Position numbers and translations under genes: made by a program
The notes under the pieces: generated by a model
Databases searched by the model: none
What the model was told of the DNA's origin: nothing
Seen by the model: the letters and a program-made list of their open reading frames with translations, nothing else
Part shown: in pieces, positions 1-7,225 of the stretch
Layout of the letters: each line of letters opens with the position of its first letter
Position numbering within the stretch: position 1 is the first letter of the stretch
Assembly: GCA_900299185.1 (NCBI GenBank)
Contig: OMIV01000172.1
Span: forward strand, 1-41,869
From: Planctomycetaceae bacterium
GTDB taxonomy: Bacteria > Planctomycetota > Planctomycetia > Planctomycetales > Planctomycetaceae
Reading direction: 5' to 3'
Length of the DNA: 41,869 nt

Positions 1-39
1 CCGCAACCGCAATCACTTCATCCTGAGAATCGAAACACT

Positions 40-435
40 TCACACCACCAAAGTCCGACTCGTCGGCTGATACCAGTTACCCCCACGGTTTTGCGATGAG
101 CCCAAAATGTGATCGACAGTCGCGCTGGCTCGCGCCAGCATCGGAGGCCAGACCTCGCCCATCCGCAGAGCGACGAGTTGATTGATTTGCGTCGTCTGCG
201 GCCCCATCGCAGCGGCAAACGTCAGAGCGTCCTGGCCGACGATCCAACCTGATGGCAATAAGATATTCTGGTAACCAAGTTGATCCGCCCGCCGCACGAT
301 GTCACCGCAATGGGAATAGCTCGACCTCAACGTCCCATCTGGAACGCCAAGGAGTTCATAGTCGTCCGCACACAACGCCGAAAACCACGCGACCTCACAC
401 AATCGCTCGGCGGTTCGAATGGCGGGATCGTTCAT
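40..435 (-). pseudogene. truncated LLM-class flavin-dependent monooxygenase fragment
   Basis: The first ~110 residues read like the N-terminus of bacterial luciferase-like (alkanesulfonate monooxygenase/SsuD type) flavin enzymes: a CEVAWFS beta strand, [29 protein letters not shown], then [23 protein letters not shown]. Family members run to about 350 residues and use reduced FMN and oxygen. Here the resemblance stops after residue ~111. The next ~20 residues ([16 protein letters not shown]) are unlike the expected GRLTxNIISS strand, and the frame ends after 131 codons. In the neighbouring minus-strand frame, codons for [18 protein letters not shown] run on to the window edge, so the fragment may be joined to other coding DNA by a deletion. 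Most likely a non-functional remnant. The missing tail would include most of the barrel and active site. Confidence 0.55.
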
Positions 436-1502
436 GGTGATAGCCTCTATCAGCGGTTTTTAAAGTTAGCGACTCAAGGCGAGTCGAAGCTCTTAGGAGC
501 GTTTTTCTTTTGATACTCAATATGCCTGGCACATATCCCTGAAAAGTTTCATTTTCAAAGCTCGGGTATCCGTCCTTGCCCCAAAGGATTGAAGCATGGT
601 GCTGGATGCGATTTGTATGCGCTGTTAATGAGTTGTCATTAGCTGGAGTTACCCAGAGACACTCCCAAAAGGTCGATCGTTTTCACGTTGATCCATTGGC
701 CCAAGAAACTCAACCGCCGCCGACTTCGCGGTTATTCGCCTTCGGTTAAGAATCAGAACACAGTCAGATGAAGTGCTACTGGCTCGAGCCAACGCGAGCG
801 GCATCACAGTCAACAGCGATATCGCATTCATCATCTCCCGATTCGGAATGTTTGCCGCGTTGTGTTCGAAGTCGAGCCTTCTTGTATCCAGCCCGAGTCC
901 TCAGCACCGCCGCGCTCATGACTTTTCGCAGTGCGCATCGTACGTTCCGCATCGACGTCGTTAGCGAAGTCTCCCACGAAGTGCAGCGCGCCACCAATCG
1001 CGAAGGCCGCTACGAGATCAGCGGCCGCTGAGCGTTCGACATTGGCAACTCCAGCCCGGCACCGTCTATCGCACCGACGCCCCCAGCGAAACCGAACTAA
1101 CCCCAAAACTCTGGGGCAAGTGCAAGGTGCAATGGCAAGAAAAGAACCGACGAGAGTACGACAGCTAATGATCAAAGTAACCGAAACGATTAACCGTCAA
1201 ACCAGAGGTCGCATTCATTCCAATCTGAATTGCTCGGTATGAGCATCCTGTATTGAGCCGCGTTTGATCGCGGCGTCAGATCTAAAAATGCTCTGTTCGA
1301 CCTGGCCTAGCTGGCTGTCGAGAATCGTTCGCGCGACCCAAGCGTTTGTAAATCAGCTTCTCTGCGTCAAGACTTAAGACGTGCAAGACGGTGACTAGGA
1401 TGAATACCTCGAAGATAAGACATTTTCCGAAAGCAAGCTAAACTGCGGCAAAGTAACGGAGTTCGGCGAGATGCTTGCGGCACGGGTGCTCCCAGAGAGC
1501 AG
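436..1502. other. gene-poor stretch with no convincing intact gene
   Basis: Short overlapping frames occur on both strands, but none has a recognisable family, a good ribosome-binding site or consistent codon use. Apart from the possible remnant at 1043-1168, nothing functional was recognised here. Given the truncated gene to its left, decayed coding DNA is the likeliest content. Confidence 0.5.
1043..1168 (+). pseudogene. possible C-terminal remnant of an unidentified protein
   Basis: A 41-codon open stretch ends in TAA and translates to a natural-looking C-terminus (QLQPGTVYRTDAPSETE, then PKLWGKCKVQWQEKNRREYDS). Just upstream, in another frame, 961-1030 reads EVSHEVQRATNREGRYEISGR before a TGA. 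The two pieces could be one gene broken by a frameshift near 1031-1043. There is no start codon or ribosome-binding site for this piece alone, and the family was not recognised. This call rests only on composition and could be chance. Confidence 0.25.
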
Positions 1503-1652
1503 ATGATTGAATTCGCCGCTACATTGGATGATTCACTGATACCAAGCAGAATGCAGGCTCAGTATCATTCCGACTGGCTGCATCAAGATGAATTGAGTTA
1601 CGAAATCGAGACCAAATCTGTTAATGACTGGTCTCCAGAAGCGAAGTGGTAA
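1503..1652 (+). CDS. small hypothetical protein (49 aa)
   Basis: An ATG-initiated frame of 49 codons ending in TAA gives an acidic, tryptophan-containing peptide (MIEFAATLDDSLIPSRM, later SVNDWSPEAKW). Its composition is more protein-like than the surrounding frames. The open frame continues upstream of the ATG for about 20 codons, so this may be the end of a longer broken gene rather than a small gene. It lies 66 bases before the propeller/LRR gene on the same strand. No family was recognised. Confidence 0.3.
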   Translation: MIEFAATLDDSLIPSRMQAQYHSDWLHQDELSYEIETKSVNDWSPEAKW

Positions 1653-1718
1653 CGAGCGTCAGGATTTCAGATAACACTGCAACTTAGAAATAAACAGAAC
1701 CCGAGACTTACTAATCCC

Positions 1719-4061
1719 ATGAAACTAACATTTTCTACCGTCATTGTCTTTTTGGTTTTCGGCATGTGTGCCGCGAGCCGGGCGGCTGATGCTTTTCGTG
1801 TCTATGCGCCAGCCGCCAAGACGCAGTCGCTTTGGATTGTTGACGCGACACCTAAGGCTGACGGCGGGTTGGAACTGAAGGTGGCTGAAAAGCAGGAACT
1901 CGGCGTTAAGGGTTGGGTCATCGCTGCTCATCCGAAGAAGCCGCTGCTGTATGTCGCGGGCGGAGGCGGCGAGCGCGGCAAGGTGCCTGGAGCTGTTGTT
2001 ACACTGTCGCGAGACGGCGGCTACGCGAGTCATCAGCGAGTCGACTTCAATGATGATGCGGCTTACCTCAGCCTCGACCGCAGCGGCTCGTATCTCTTCG
2101 GAGTCAGCTACGGAAACGGACGGTTCAATGCCTATCGCCTCGGTGAAGACGGCCTGCCGGGAAAAGCCATCGCGACCGTCGACGAAGGCCGAAAGGAAGC
2201 GCATTGCGTCCTGATTTCGCCCGACAACCAGCACCTCTACATCCCCTATGTGAAGGGCAATCTGGCGCTCCTTCAATACCGCTTCGATGCTTCTTCGGGA
2301 GCCATCACGCCGCTTGAACCGCTCAATGCAAATCCGCCTCAAGGCACCGGCCCTCGGCATCTGGTTTATCACCCGAAGTTGCCGATGGTTTATTTCACGA
2401 ACGAGCAAGGCATCGGCCTCTCCACCTATGAGCGGCGTTCCGATGGGCAACTAGCCCTCCGCCAGGACATCCCGATCTTGCCCGAGGGGATGTCGAAAGA
2501 CGGCCTGAGTGCGTCCGACTTAGAGATCACGCCGGACGGCAAATTCATCTTCGCTGGCCTGCGAGGACACAGCCAAGACTTTGACCGGATCGCTCGGTAT
2601 CGAGTGCGCGAAGATGGCCACGCCGAACTGCTGGGACTGACCAACGCGGACAAGATTCCGTGGGGACTCGCGCTTTCGCCGGACGCGAAGTATCTCCTCG
2701 TTTCTGCCTACAACGCAGCGACGCTCACGGCCTATCGAATCAGCACCGCAGGCGACTTAGAGAAGGTCGCAAGCCTTGCTTGGGATGCCGAGATTTCTGA
2801 TCTCATCACTCTGCCGCCGACTCGCGCCGCAACGCCTGACCTCTCCAAGATCAAATCGCGAGCGGACCTAGATGCCGTCATCGCCGCCACAACAGACAAG
2901 GCTTTGAAGCAAGCTCTCGGCGATCACGCCACAGCCATCTTGGACGCAGCCGAGCAGCATCCGCATGTTGCAGCCGTGATCCGCACGATCGAGACCGCAC
3001 CTGGCAGCTTCGCGAAGATCAACACCACGCCCGAAGCGTTGAAGAAGGCCGCTGGCGGTGACCTTGCCATCTTCGATTCGCTCACGCTCGTCAGCACCAG
3101 CATCGCCAACGGCAAGGCTCACGTTTATCGCGGCACCAATGACGATCCCTACGACGCGGCCTTCATCGAACATCTCGGGCACATACCAACCCTTGAGTCG
3201 GTCAAGATCGTGGCGACCAAGATCGAAGACTCGTGGTTGCCGCCGCTACTGAAGCTCAAGAACCTCAAATCTCTGAACATGGAAGGCACCGCACGCGGGC
3301 TGTCCGGCAATCCAGCTCTCGGTGATGCGAGCCTTGCGCGGCTGCGAGCGTTGACGGAATGCACGGAGCTTTCGGCTCTCGAATTGGCCTACTTTGGCCA
3401 AGCCACCGATGCCGGGCTGGAGCAATTAGCCGGTCTGAAGAACCTTGAGAACTTCACGTTCCGAGGCTCACCGATCAACGGGCATGCCTTCGCCAAGTTC
3501 GATGGCTGGACCAAGCTCAAGCGGATCAACTTTCACAGCAACAACCTCGACGATGCAGGACTGGGGCATGTCTGTGAGAAGTTTCCCAACCTCGAATTCA
3601 TCAAGCTGTGGCACTCAAAACTGATCACCGACGCGAGTGCCGAGCACTTCAAGAAACTCAAGAACTTGAAGGGCATCGAGATCAGTTGTTCGAAGGCGAC
3701 CGCAGCTTTGGTCAGGCACCTGCGCGACTTGCCGATGGAGTATGTGGCTCTCGAATACGGAGTGAACTCCCCGGCCTCCGACGCCATCGAAACGGTGAAA
3801 GCCATTCCCACGCTGCGCCGGCTTTCGCTGTCGGCAGAAAAGCTCGCGGACACCGACCTCGCCGCGCTGGCTGGTGTGAAGCAGGTTCAAGAGATGTCTG
3901 TCTCGGGCCTCGAACTGCCAGACACCCGCCTGCCGCAGTTGCAACAATTCACACACCTCAAGTCCCTGACGCTCATCCGTTACGGGAAAGGCTACTCCGA
4001 CGAAACTCAGGCCCAAGTGAAAGCAATTCTGCCGAAGGTCGAAGTGAAGTTCGTGAAGTAA
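1719..4061 (+). CDS. secreted lactonase-like beta-propeller fused to leucine-rich repeats (780 aa)
   Basis: Residues 1-23 form a signal peptide (hydrophobic core VIVFLVFGM, cleavage near SRAADA), so the protein acts outside the cytoplasm. Residues ~25-365 are a YncE/6-phosphogluconolactonase-like seven-blade propeller, with repeated blades such as HLVYHPKLPMVYFTNE, DLEITPDGKFIFAGLRG and WGLALSPDAKYLLVSAYN. Residues ~366-480 are a helical linker. Residues ~490-775 carry cysteine-type leucine-rich repeats (LKLKNLKSLNMEG, CTELSALELAY, LAGLKNLENFTFRG, FPNLEFIKLWHSK). Planctomycetes often use LRRs and propellers in exported proteins, but this order in one chain is less usual. No catalytic residues were identified, so binding of protein or carbohydrate is more likely than lactonase activity. 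It appears to be a single transcription unit. Confidence 0.85.
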   Translation: MKLTFSTVIVFLVFGMCAASRAADAFRVYAPAAKTQSLWIVDATPKADGGLELKVAEKQELGVKGWVIAAHPKKPLLYVAGGGGERGKVPGAVVTLSRDGGYASHQRVDFNDDAAYLSLDRSGSYLFGVSYGNGRFNAYRLGEDGLPGKAIATVDEGRKEAHCVLISPDNQHLYIPYVKGNLALLQYRFDASSGAITPLEPLNANPPQGTGPRHLVYHPKLPMVYFTNEQGIGLSTYERRSDGQLALRQDIPILPEGMSKDGLSASDLEITPDGKFIFAGLRGHSQDFDRIARYRVREDGHAELLGLTNADKIPWGLALSPDAKYLLVSAYNAATLTAYRISTAGDLEKVASLAWDAEISDLITLPPTRAATPDLSKIKSRADLDAVIAATTDKALKQALGDHATAILDAAEQHPHVAAVIRTIETAPGSFAKINTTPEALKKAAGGDLAIFDSLTLVSTSIANGKAHVYRGTNDDPYDAAFIEHLGHIPTLESVKIVATKIEDSWLPPLLKLKNLKSLNMEGTARGLSGNPALGDASLARLRALTECTELSALELAYFGQATDAGLEQLAGLKNLENFTFRGSPINGHAFAKFDGWTKLKRINFHSNNLDDAGLGHVCEKFPNLEFIKLWHSKLITDASAEHFKKLKNLKGIEISCSKATAALVRHLRDLPMEYVALEYGVNSPASDAIETVKAIPTLRRLSLSAEKLADTDLAALAGVKQVQEMSVSGLELPDTRLPQLQQFTHLKSLTLIRYGKGYSDETQAQVKAILPKVEVKFVK

Positions 4062-4299
4062 TTCAACCGGCCTCGCAGCGAGCCAACTGCATCCAAAGAG
4101 ATGCCGCAGCTAATTGCCATAGATGCTGTTCGATCGCCATGCCCATCACCGCGGCGGCGGCTGGGCCAGCACTTCTCATCCAGACGCGATGCCTCGAAAT
4201 CAATTCACGCGGCATTGGTAGTTTTCATGGTAAAGCTGGCCATCAAAACCATTCCGCTCATGGCGAAAATGGGGATGTGGGCGAACGAGCTAAGATTTT

Positions 4300-4414
4300 G
4301 ATAGTCGCCTTTCGCTCCGCGAATGGAATTCTTCGAACGCCGGAACTATCAGTCGACGTCATTCTTACGAGGACGCCGAAAAGACACTCTTTCGCGGAGC
4401 GAAAGGCGACTATC
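4300..4414. repeat. REPIN-like pair of inverted palindromes (24-bp perfect inverted repeat)
   Basis: Bases 4300-4323 and 4391-4414 are perfect reverse complements (24 of 24) separated by 67 bases. Each arm is itself a hairpin: TTCGC-TCC-GCGAA on the left, and the complementary TTCGC-GGA-GCGAA on the right within a longer stem (CTTTCGC/GCGAAAG). Two inverted REP palindromes around a short spacer is the definition of a REPIN, the kind of element mobilised in other bacteria by TnpA-REP (RAYT) transposases. No such transposase is in this window. A small MITE is the alternative. Confidence 0.65.
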
Positions 4415-4845
4415 GGTCTGAACCGCAGCCTCGCTGCAATCTGCCGAAAAACTCCACTTCCACGGACATCGCCGCAGCAGTCTTAACGTAGTCAGAGTCA
4501 CCGGCGCGAGCTGACTTGAGGAGATGCTGCGGTATCAGCCGAGCGCGAACCGACGCCGCCAATTCAACAAGCCGCTGCGATCGTATGATATGAGCCCGCC
4601 ACTCACCGACCATCGGCAGTCATATTCCCATGCGTGCTAATACTCCTTTGCCACGCAATCAACTCGGTATCACTCCGCAGCAACAATTGCAACAACCTCA
4701 ACACTTTAAAGCTCGAGCAGCACCCCATCGCCTAAATCTCCGCACTCACCTGCGTCATCCCCGCAGCCATTTTCCACCGCTCCAGCCACACAGCCCAATC
4801 GGCGACCTCAAATACTCGCAACTTTCGTGATAGGCCGACGTCGAC

Positions 4846-4885
4846 CCTAACGGAGTTAGGCCGCATGCGGCCCTAACATGTTAGG
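4846..4885. repeat. alternating CCTAAC/GTTAGG palindrome array
   Basis: Four hexamers alternate in orientation: CCTAAC 4846-4851, GTTAGG 4855-4860, CCTAAC 4872-4877, GTTAGG 4880-4885. The first pair encloses GGA and the last pair encloses AT. The middle is a GGCCGCATGCGGCC palindrome. The array can fold as two or three adjacent hairpins, or as one larger one. It could be an operator array, a REP-type element or a structured RNA. Nothing here decides between them. Confidence 0.5.
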
Positions 4886-5063
4886 CACGCAACCCAAAGC
4901 TTCACTGGCACGATTGACAAACCCATCAAACAAAGGCACTTTCACCAGCCAACTGCTGAGCAGACTTCTCTGCCTCGCCAAGTTAGGCGGCGCGCTGCTC
5001 AATTCTCTGTTATGCGGCAAAGACACAGCGAATTCGCCGCTCAGAAAGGAACCGTCGTGATCC

Positions 5064-5492
5064 ATGGTTGTCACTATCAACACGTTGTACTGTATGGATG
5101 ATTGCGATGACCGTCACTTTGGCACTGTCACCCATAATGGCAACAGATGCGATGCGGTGTTGATTGGATCGTTTGAGCGGCTACAACAATTGTTGCATGC
5201 CGATGCTACTGCAGAATACGAACTCAATGAGATACTTGCCGTCTCTGTTAATCTCCCGAAGGACGATACCGCTTCGGGGATTTTTGCATTAGCCGATGGT
5301 CAGGTTGCGATTGATGGCACAGTTCACAATGAAACCAAGATCGATGACAATGTCAGCCTGTTTGATGTCTACATCCAGAACGGTGCCGACTTTTTCACGG
5401 TATCAACGGAAGATGTTCAACTGCGTCCTGAAATCGGAACGCGGATCAGGATTGTCGGCAAAGGGCTGCATGTCTACCCAACGTTTACATGA
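5064..5492 (+). CDS. hypothetical cytoplasmic protein (142 aa)
   Basis: The frame starts at ATG 5064 and encodes an acidic, soluble protein without signal peptide or membrane segment. The first half contains GTVTHNGNRCDAVLIGSF and a helix LQQLLHADATAEYELNEILAV. The second half is beta-rich (ADGQVAIDGTVHNET, LFDVYIQNGADFFTV, IGTRIRIVGKGLHVYP), suggesting a small barrel or immunity-type fold. No family was recognised. Codon use is more AT-rich at third positions than the large genes nearby, suggesting an accessory gene. An AAGGA lies about 13 bases before the ATG, a loose ribosome-binding site. Confidence 0.6.
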   Translation: MVVTINTLYCMDDCDDRHFGTVTHNGNRCDAVLIGSFERLQQLLHADATAEYELNEILAVSVNLPKDDTASGIFALADGQVAIDGTVHNETKIDDNVSLFDVYIQNGADFFTVSTEDVQLRPEIGTRIRIVGKGLHVYPTFT

Positions 5493-5621
5493 CACAAAGG
5501 CCGCATGACAAGGCGGTCAACCCGATCGGCAGATCCGGCGTTTTTGCAAATCAAAGTTTCTTGGCCGCCGCCGGGTTACCTTGGTCGTTCGCCATCAAGA
5601 ATCAAATCGCTGAAACAAGCC

Positions 5622-6218
5622 ATGCACCTACACTCCCTGATCATGATCTTGCCCCTAGTTGCAGTTGCTGTAATCGGCTGAGGTTCCAATTCTTCAACAG
5701 GACCATTCGGTGCCCCGCGTGCATCTTCGCTGATGACGCCATTTGCCGGTAAGTGGCTGTTTGAATTCGACAAGACCCTCAACGCCCAAAAGGCGACTGG
5801 CGCGACGGACGAACAAATTACACAACTTCGCAAGCTCTACGTTTCCAATCCCGCGCTCGGAAAAATGCATCCAGATCTTACATTCGACGGCAACGTGGCA
5901 GTCGGAGCAGGAATACTAAGTTCTGAATATCGCTTTTTTGCTATGCACAAGCATGGCTCGAAGATATGTGGCAAAGCATGGCATCATGAAGATCGACACG
6001 ATCCCGGAGACATGAGTAAGTGCTATGTCCGTCTTGAAATCATTGGTGGGGAACTCCGATTGGAGGTCAACATGCAAGATGGATTACCGGACTTAAATGA
6101 TCCCGATCTCGCTTCAGAACCTCCTACAGAAAGCGACGTGGCAAAATGCGATATCGATACGAAAGCTGGTAAAAAACCGGGCGATTGGGCAACGTATGTG
6201 TTTACTCGCCATCAATAG
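5622..6218 (+). pseudogene. lipoprotein gene with in-frame TGA at the lipobox cysteine position
   Basis: From ATG 5622 the frame reads a lipoprotein-type signal peptide (MILPLVAVAVIG), then TGA at 5679-5681, then GSNSSTGPFGAPRASSL, and continues without interruption to the stop at 6216-6218. The TGA falls exactly where the lipobox cysteine (VIG-C-GSNSS) is expected, and TGC or TGT would restore it. The mature part starts MTPFAGKWLFEFDKTLNAQ and includes a ~50-residue region with LTFDGNVAV, EYRFFAMHKHGSK and VRLEIIGGELRLEV, which resembles small periplasmic lipocalin-like lipoproteins, although no family can be named. Starting at the internal ATG 5733 would give a 161-residue protein without export signal. 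Options: one-base nonsense mutation, sequencing error, or UGA recoding. Confidence 0.6.
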
Positions 6219-6243
6219 CCCAAAGCGATGGCGAACAAATTAA

Positions 6244-6275
6244 GAATTAGACCCCGCCCAACCGGGGTCTAATTC
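6244..6275 (+). terminator. strong 13-bp hairpin after the lipoprotein gene
   Basis: Bases 6244-6256 and 6263-6275 are perfect reverse complements (GAATTAGACCCCG and its complement) around a 6-base loop, 25 bases after the stop codon of the lipoprotein frame. Only GTTGTTC follows, so the U-tract is weak. A transcription terminator or mRNA 3' stabiliser is likely. A dispersed repeat is possible. Confidence 0.6.
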
Positions 6276-6830
6276 GTTGTTCAAGAAGCTCGGCTTACTC
6301 ATATTTGGCGGCTCTACCTTAGGGTATTAGATTGCCGCTCGTGGTCGCTCGACCGCTGAAAGGCTGCAGAGTTAAACCTCGCGGGAACGCTTTGCGGGAA
6401 TCGCTCGCTGCGATTCGACCGGTACTTCATCATTGTTGAGGGGCGTAGACACTGACTCTTCGCGCCAATTTAACATCAACCTTGATACCGGCGCGCACCG
6501 GGAGTTTGATCGCTCGACGGCGATTTCAAAAACTCGCTGCATCTCACCACGGATATCGAGGCTGACAAACTCTCGTGGCGGCAGCGGCCGTGATGACTCC
6601 GCGCGGACGGCGACTCGGGGACGAGTCACAAGCCGAATGTTGATACTCGGCATGCGGAGACTCCTAGCTGGTATCAACCGGCGGAGCCTGCGGCGAGTCT
6701 CGTGAGTTGCGGTATGTCGTCGAGAACTTCAAACCCGCCAAGTGACTACCGAACGAGAGCCGCCCATCAGATCAAAATTCATCATCTGACGCGTACGGCG
6801 ACACGAGCTAAGACGTAGATGCCAATTGAT

Positions 6831-6905
6831 CTCACTCAGAGGCGCGGAGCTCGCAGAGAAATACAATGCCCCTGTCCGCGCAGCCTTGCTTCTCTGTGTG
6901 AAGCC
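6831..6905. repeat. dispersed intergenic repeat, CTCACGCAGAG family (copy A)
   Basis: Bases 6831-6860 (CTCACTCAGAGGCGCGGAGC, then TCGCAGAGAA) match the purine-rich motif at 26183, 30428 and, in a diverged form, 34071. The complementary CTTCTCTGTGTGAAG follows at 6889-6903, so the unit can form a long imperfect hairpin. Confidence 0.45.
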
Positions 6906-7070
6906 GTCAGAAGCATTCTGGTTCTTCGCCATTCGTTTTGGATGAACTCAACTAGCGGCCTGGCGGCTGATCGACCACAGGTATCAATAGAAATGGCAGA
7001 GAGTCAGCATTCTTCAACTCGGGCAGTTATTACGACTTCGATTCTAATACAGCAGTGCCGCAACCAAGAC

Positions 7071-7138
7071 GGTACGGCGGTCTTGTAGACCGTCGAGTAA
7101 GGCATACGACGACCGACGGATTGCAAGTCCGCCGTACC
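7071..7138. repeat. imperfect 25-bp inverted repeat upstream of sulfatase
   Basis: Bases 7071-7095 and 7114-7138 are reverse complements at 21 of 25 positions, with GGTACGGCGG and CCGCCGTACC at the outer ends, around an 18-base spacer. The last arm ends 87 bases before the sulfatase start codon. It may be a dispersed palindromic repeat or a structured leader. Confidence 0.55.
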
Positions 7139-7225
7139 TAAAGATGCACGCACGGCGCGATGAAGTTACACCAGAAGATTCTAGGATACCTCGCTGAGTA
7201 CCACTTTCCTTCAGCAGGACTTGCG

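Larger units (their letters stand above)
4062..5063. other. 1-kb intergenic region with palindromic repeats
   Basis: No convincing gene is visible. The frames on either strand lack family features and ribosome-binding sites. The region holds two structured elements annotated separately (4300-4414 and 4846-4885). A further GTTAGG hexamer at 4982-4987 matches the half-site of the second element. Confidence 0.6.
6276..7225. other. 950-base region without a convincing gene
   Basis: Frames on both strands around 6372-6705 are arginine/serine-rich and look like chance translations. Two repeats are present, at 6831-6905 and 7071-7138. No promoter was recognisable with confidence ahead of the sulfatase at 7226. 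Confidence 0.5.

Noticed and set aside
3608-4486. 292-aa plus-strand frame overlapping the end of the propeller/LRR gene
   Set aside because: Most of it lies in another frame of the LRR coding region, and the rest crosses the REPIN-like repeat.
5682-5710. Possible SECIS hairpin after the lipobox TGA
   Set aside because: Only a 5-bp stem with a bulge (GGTTCC/GGACC) and a 12-base loop could be drawn, which is too weak and lacks the expected apical features.
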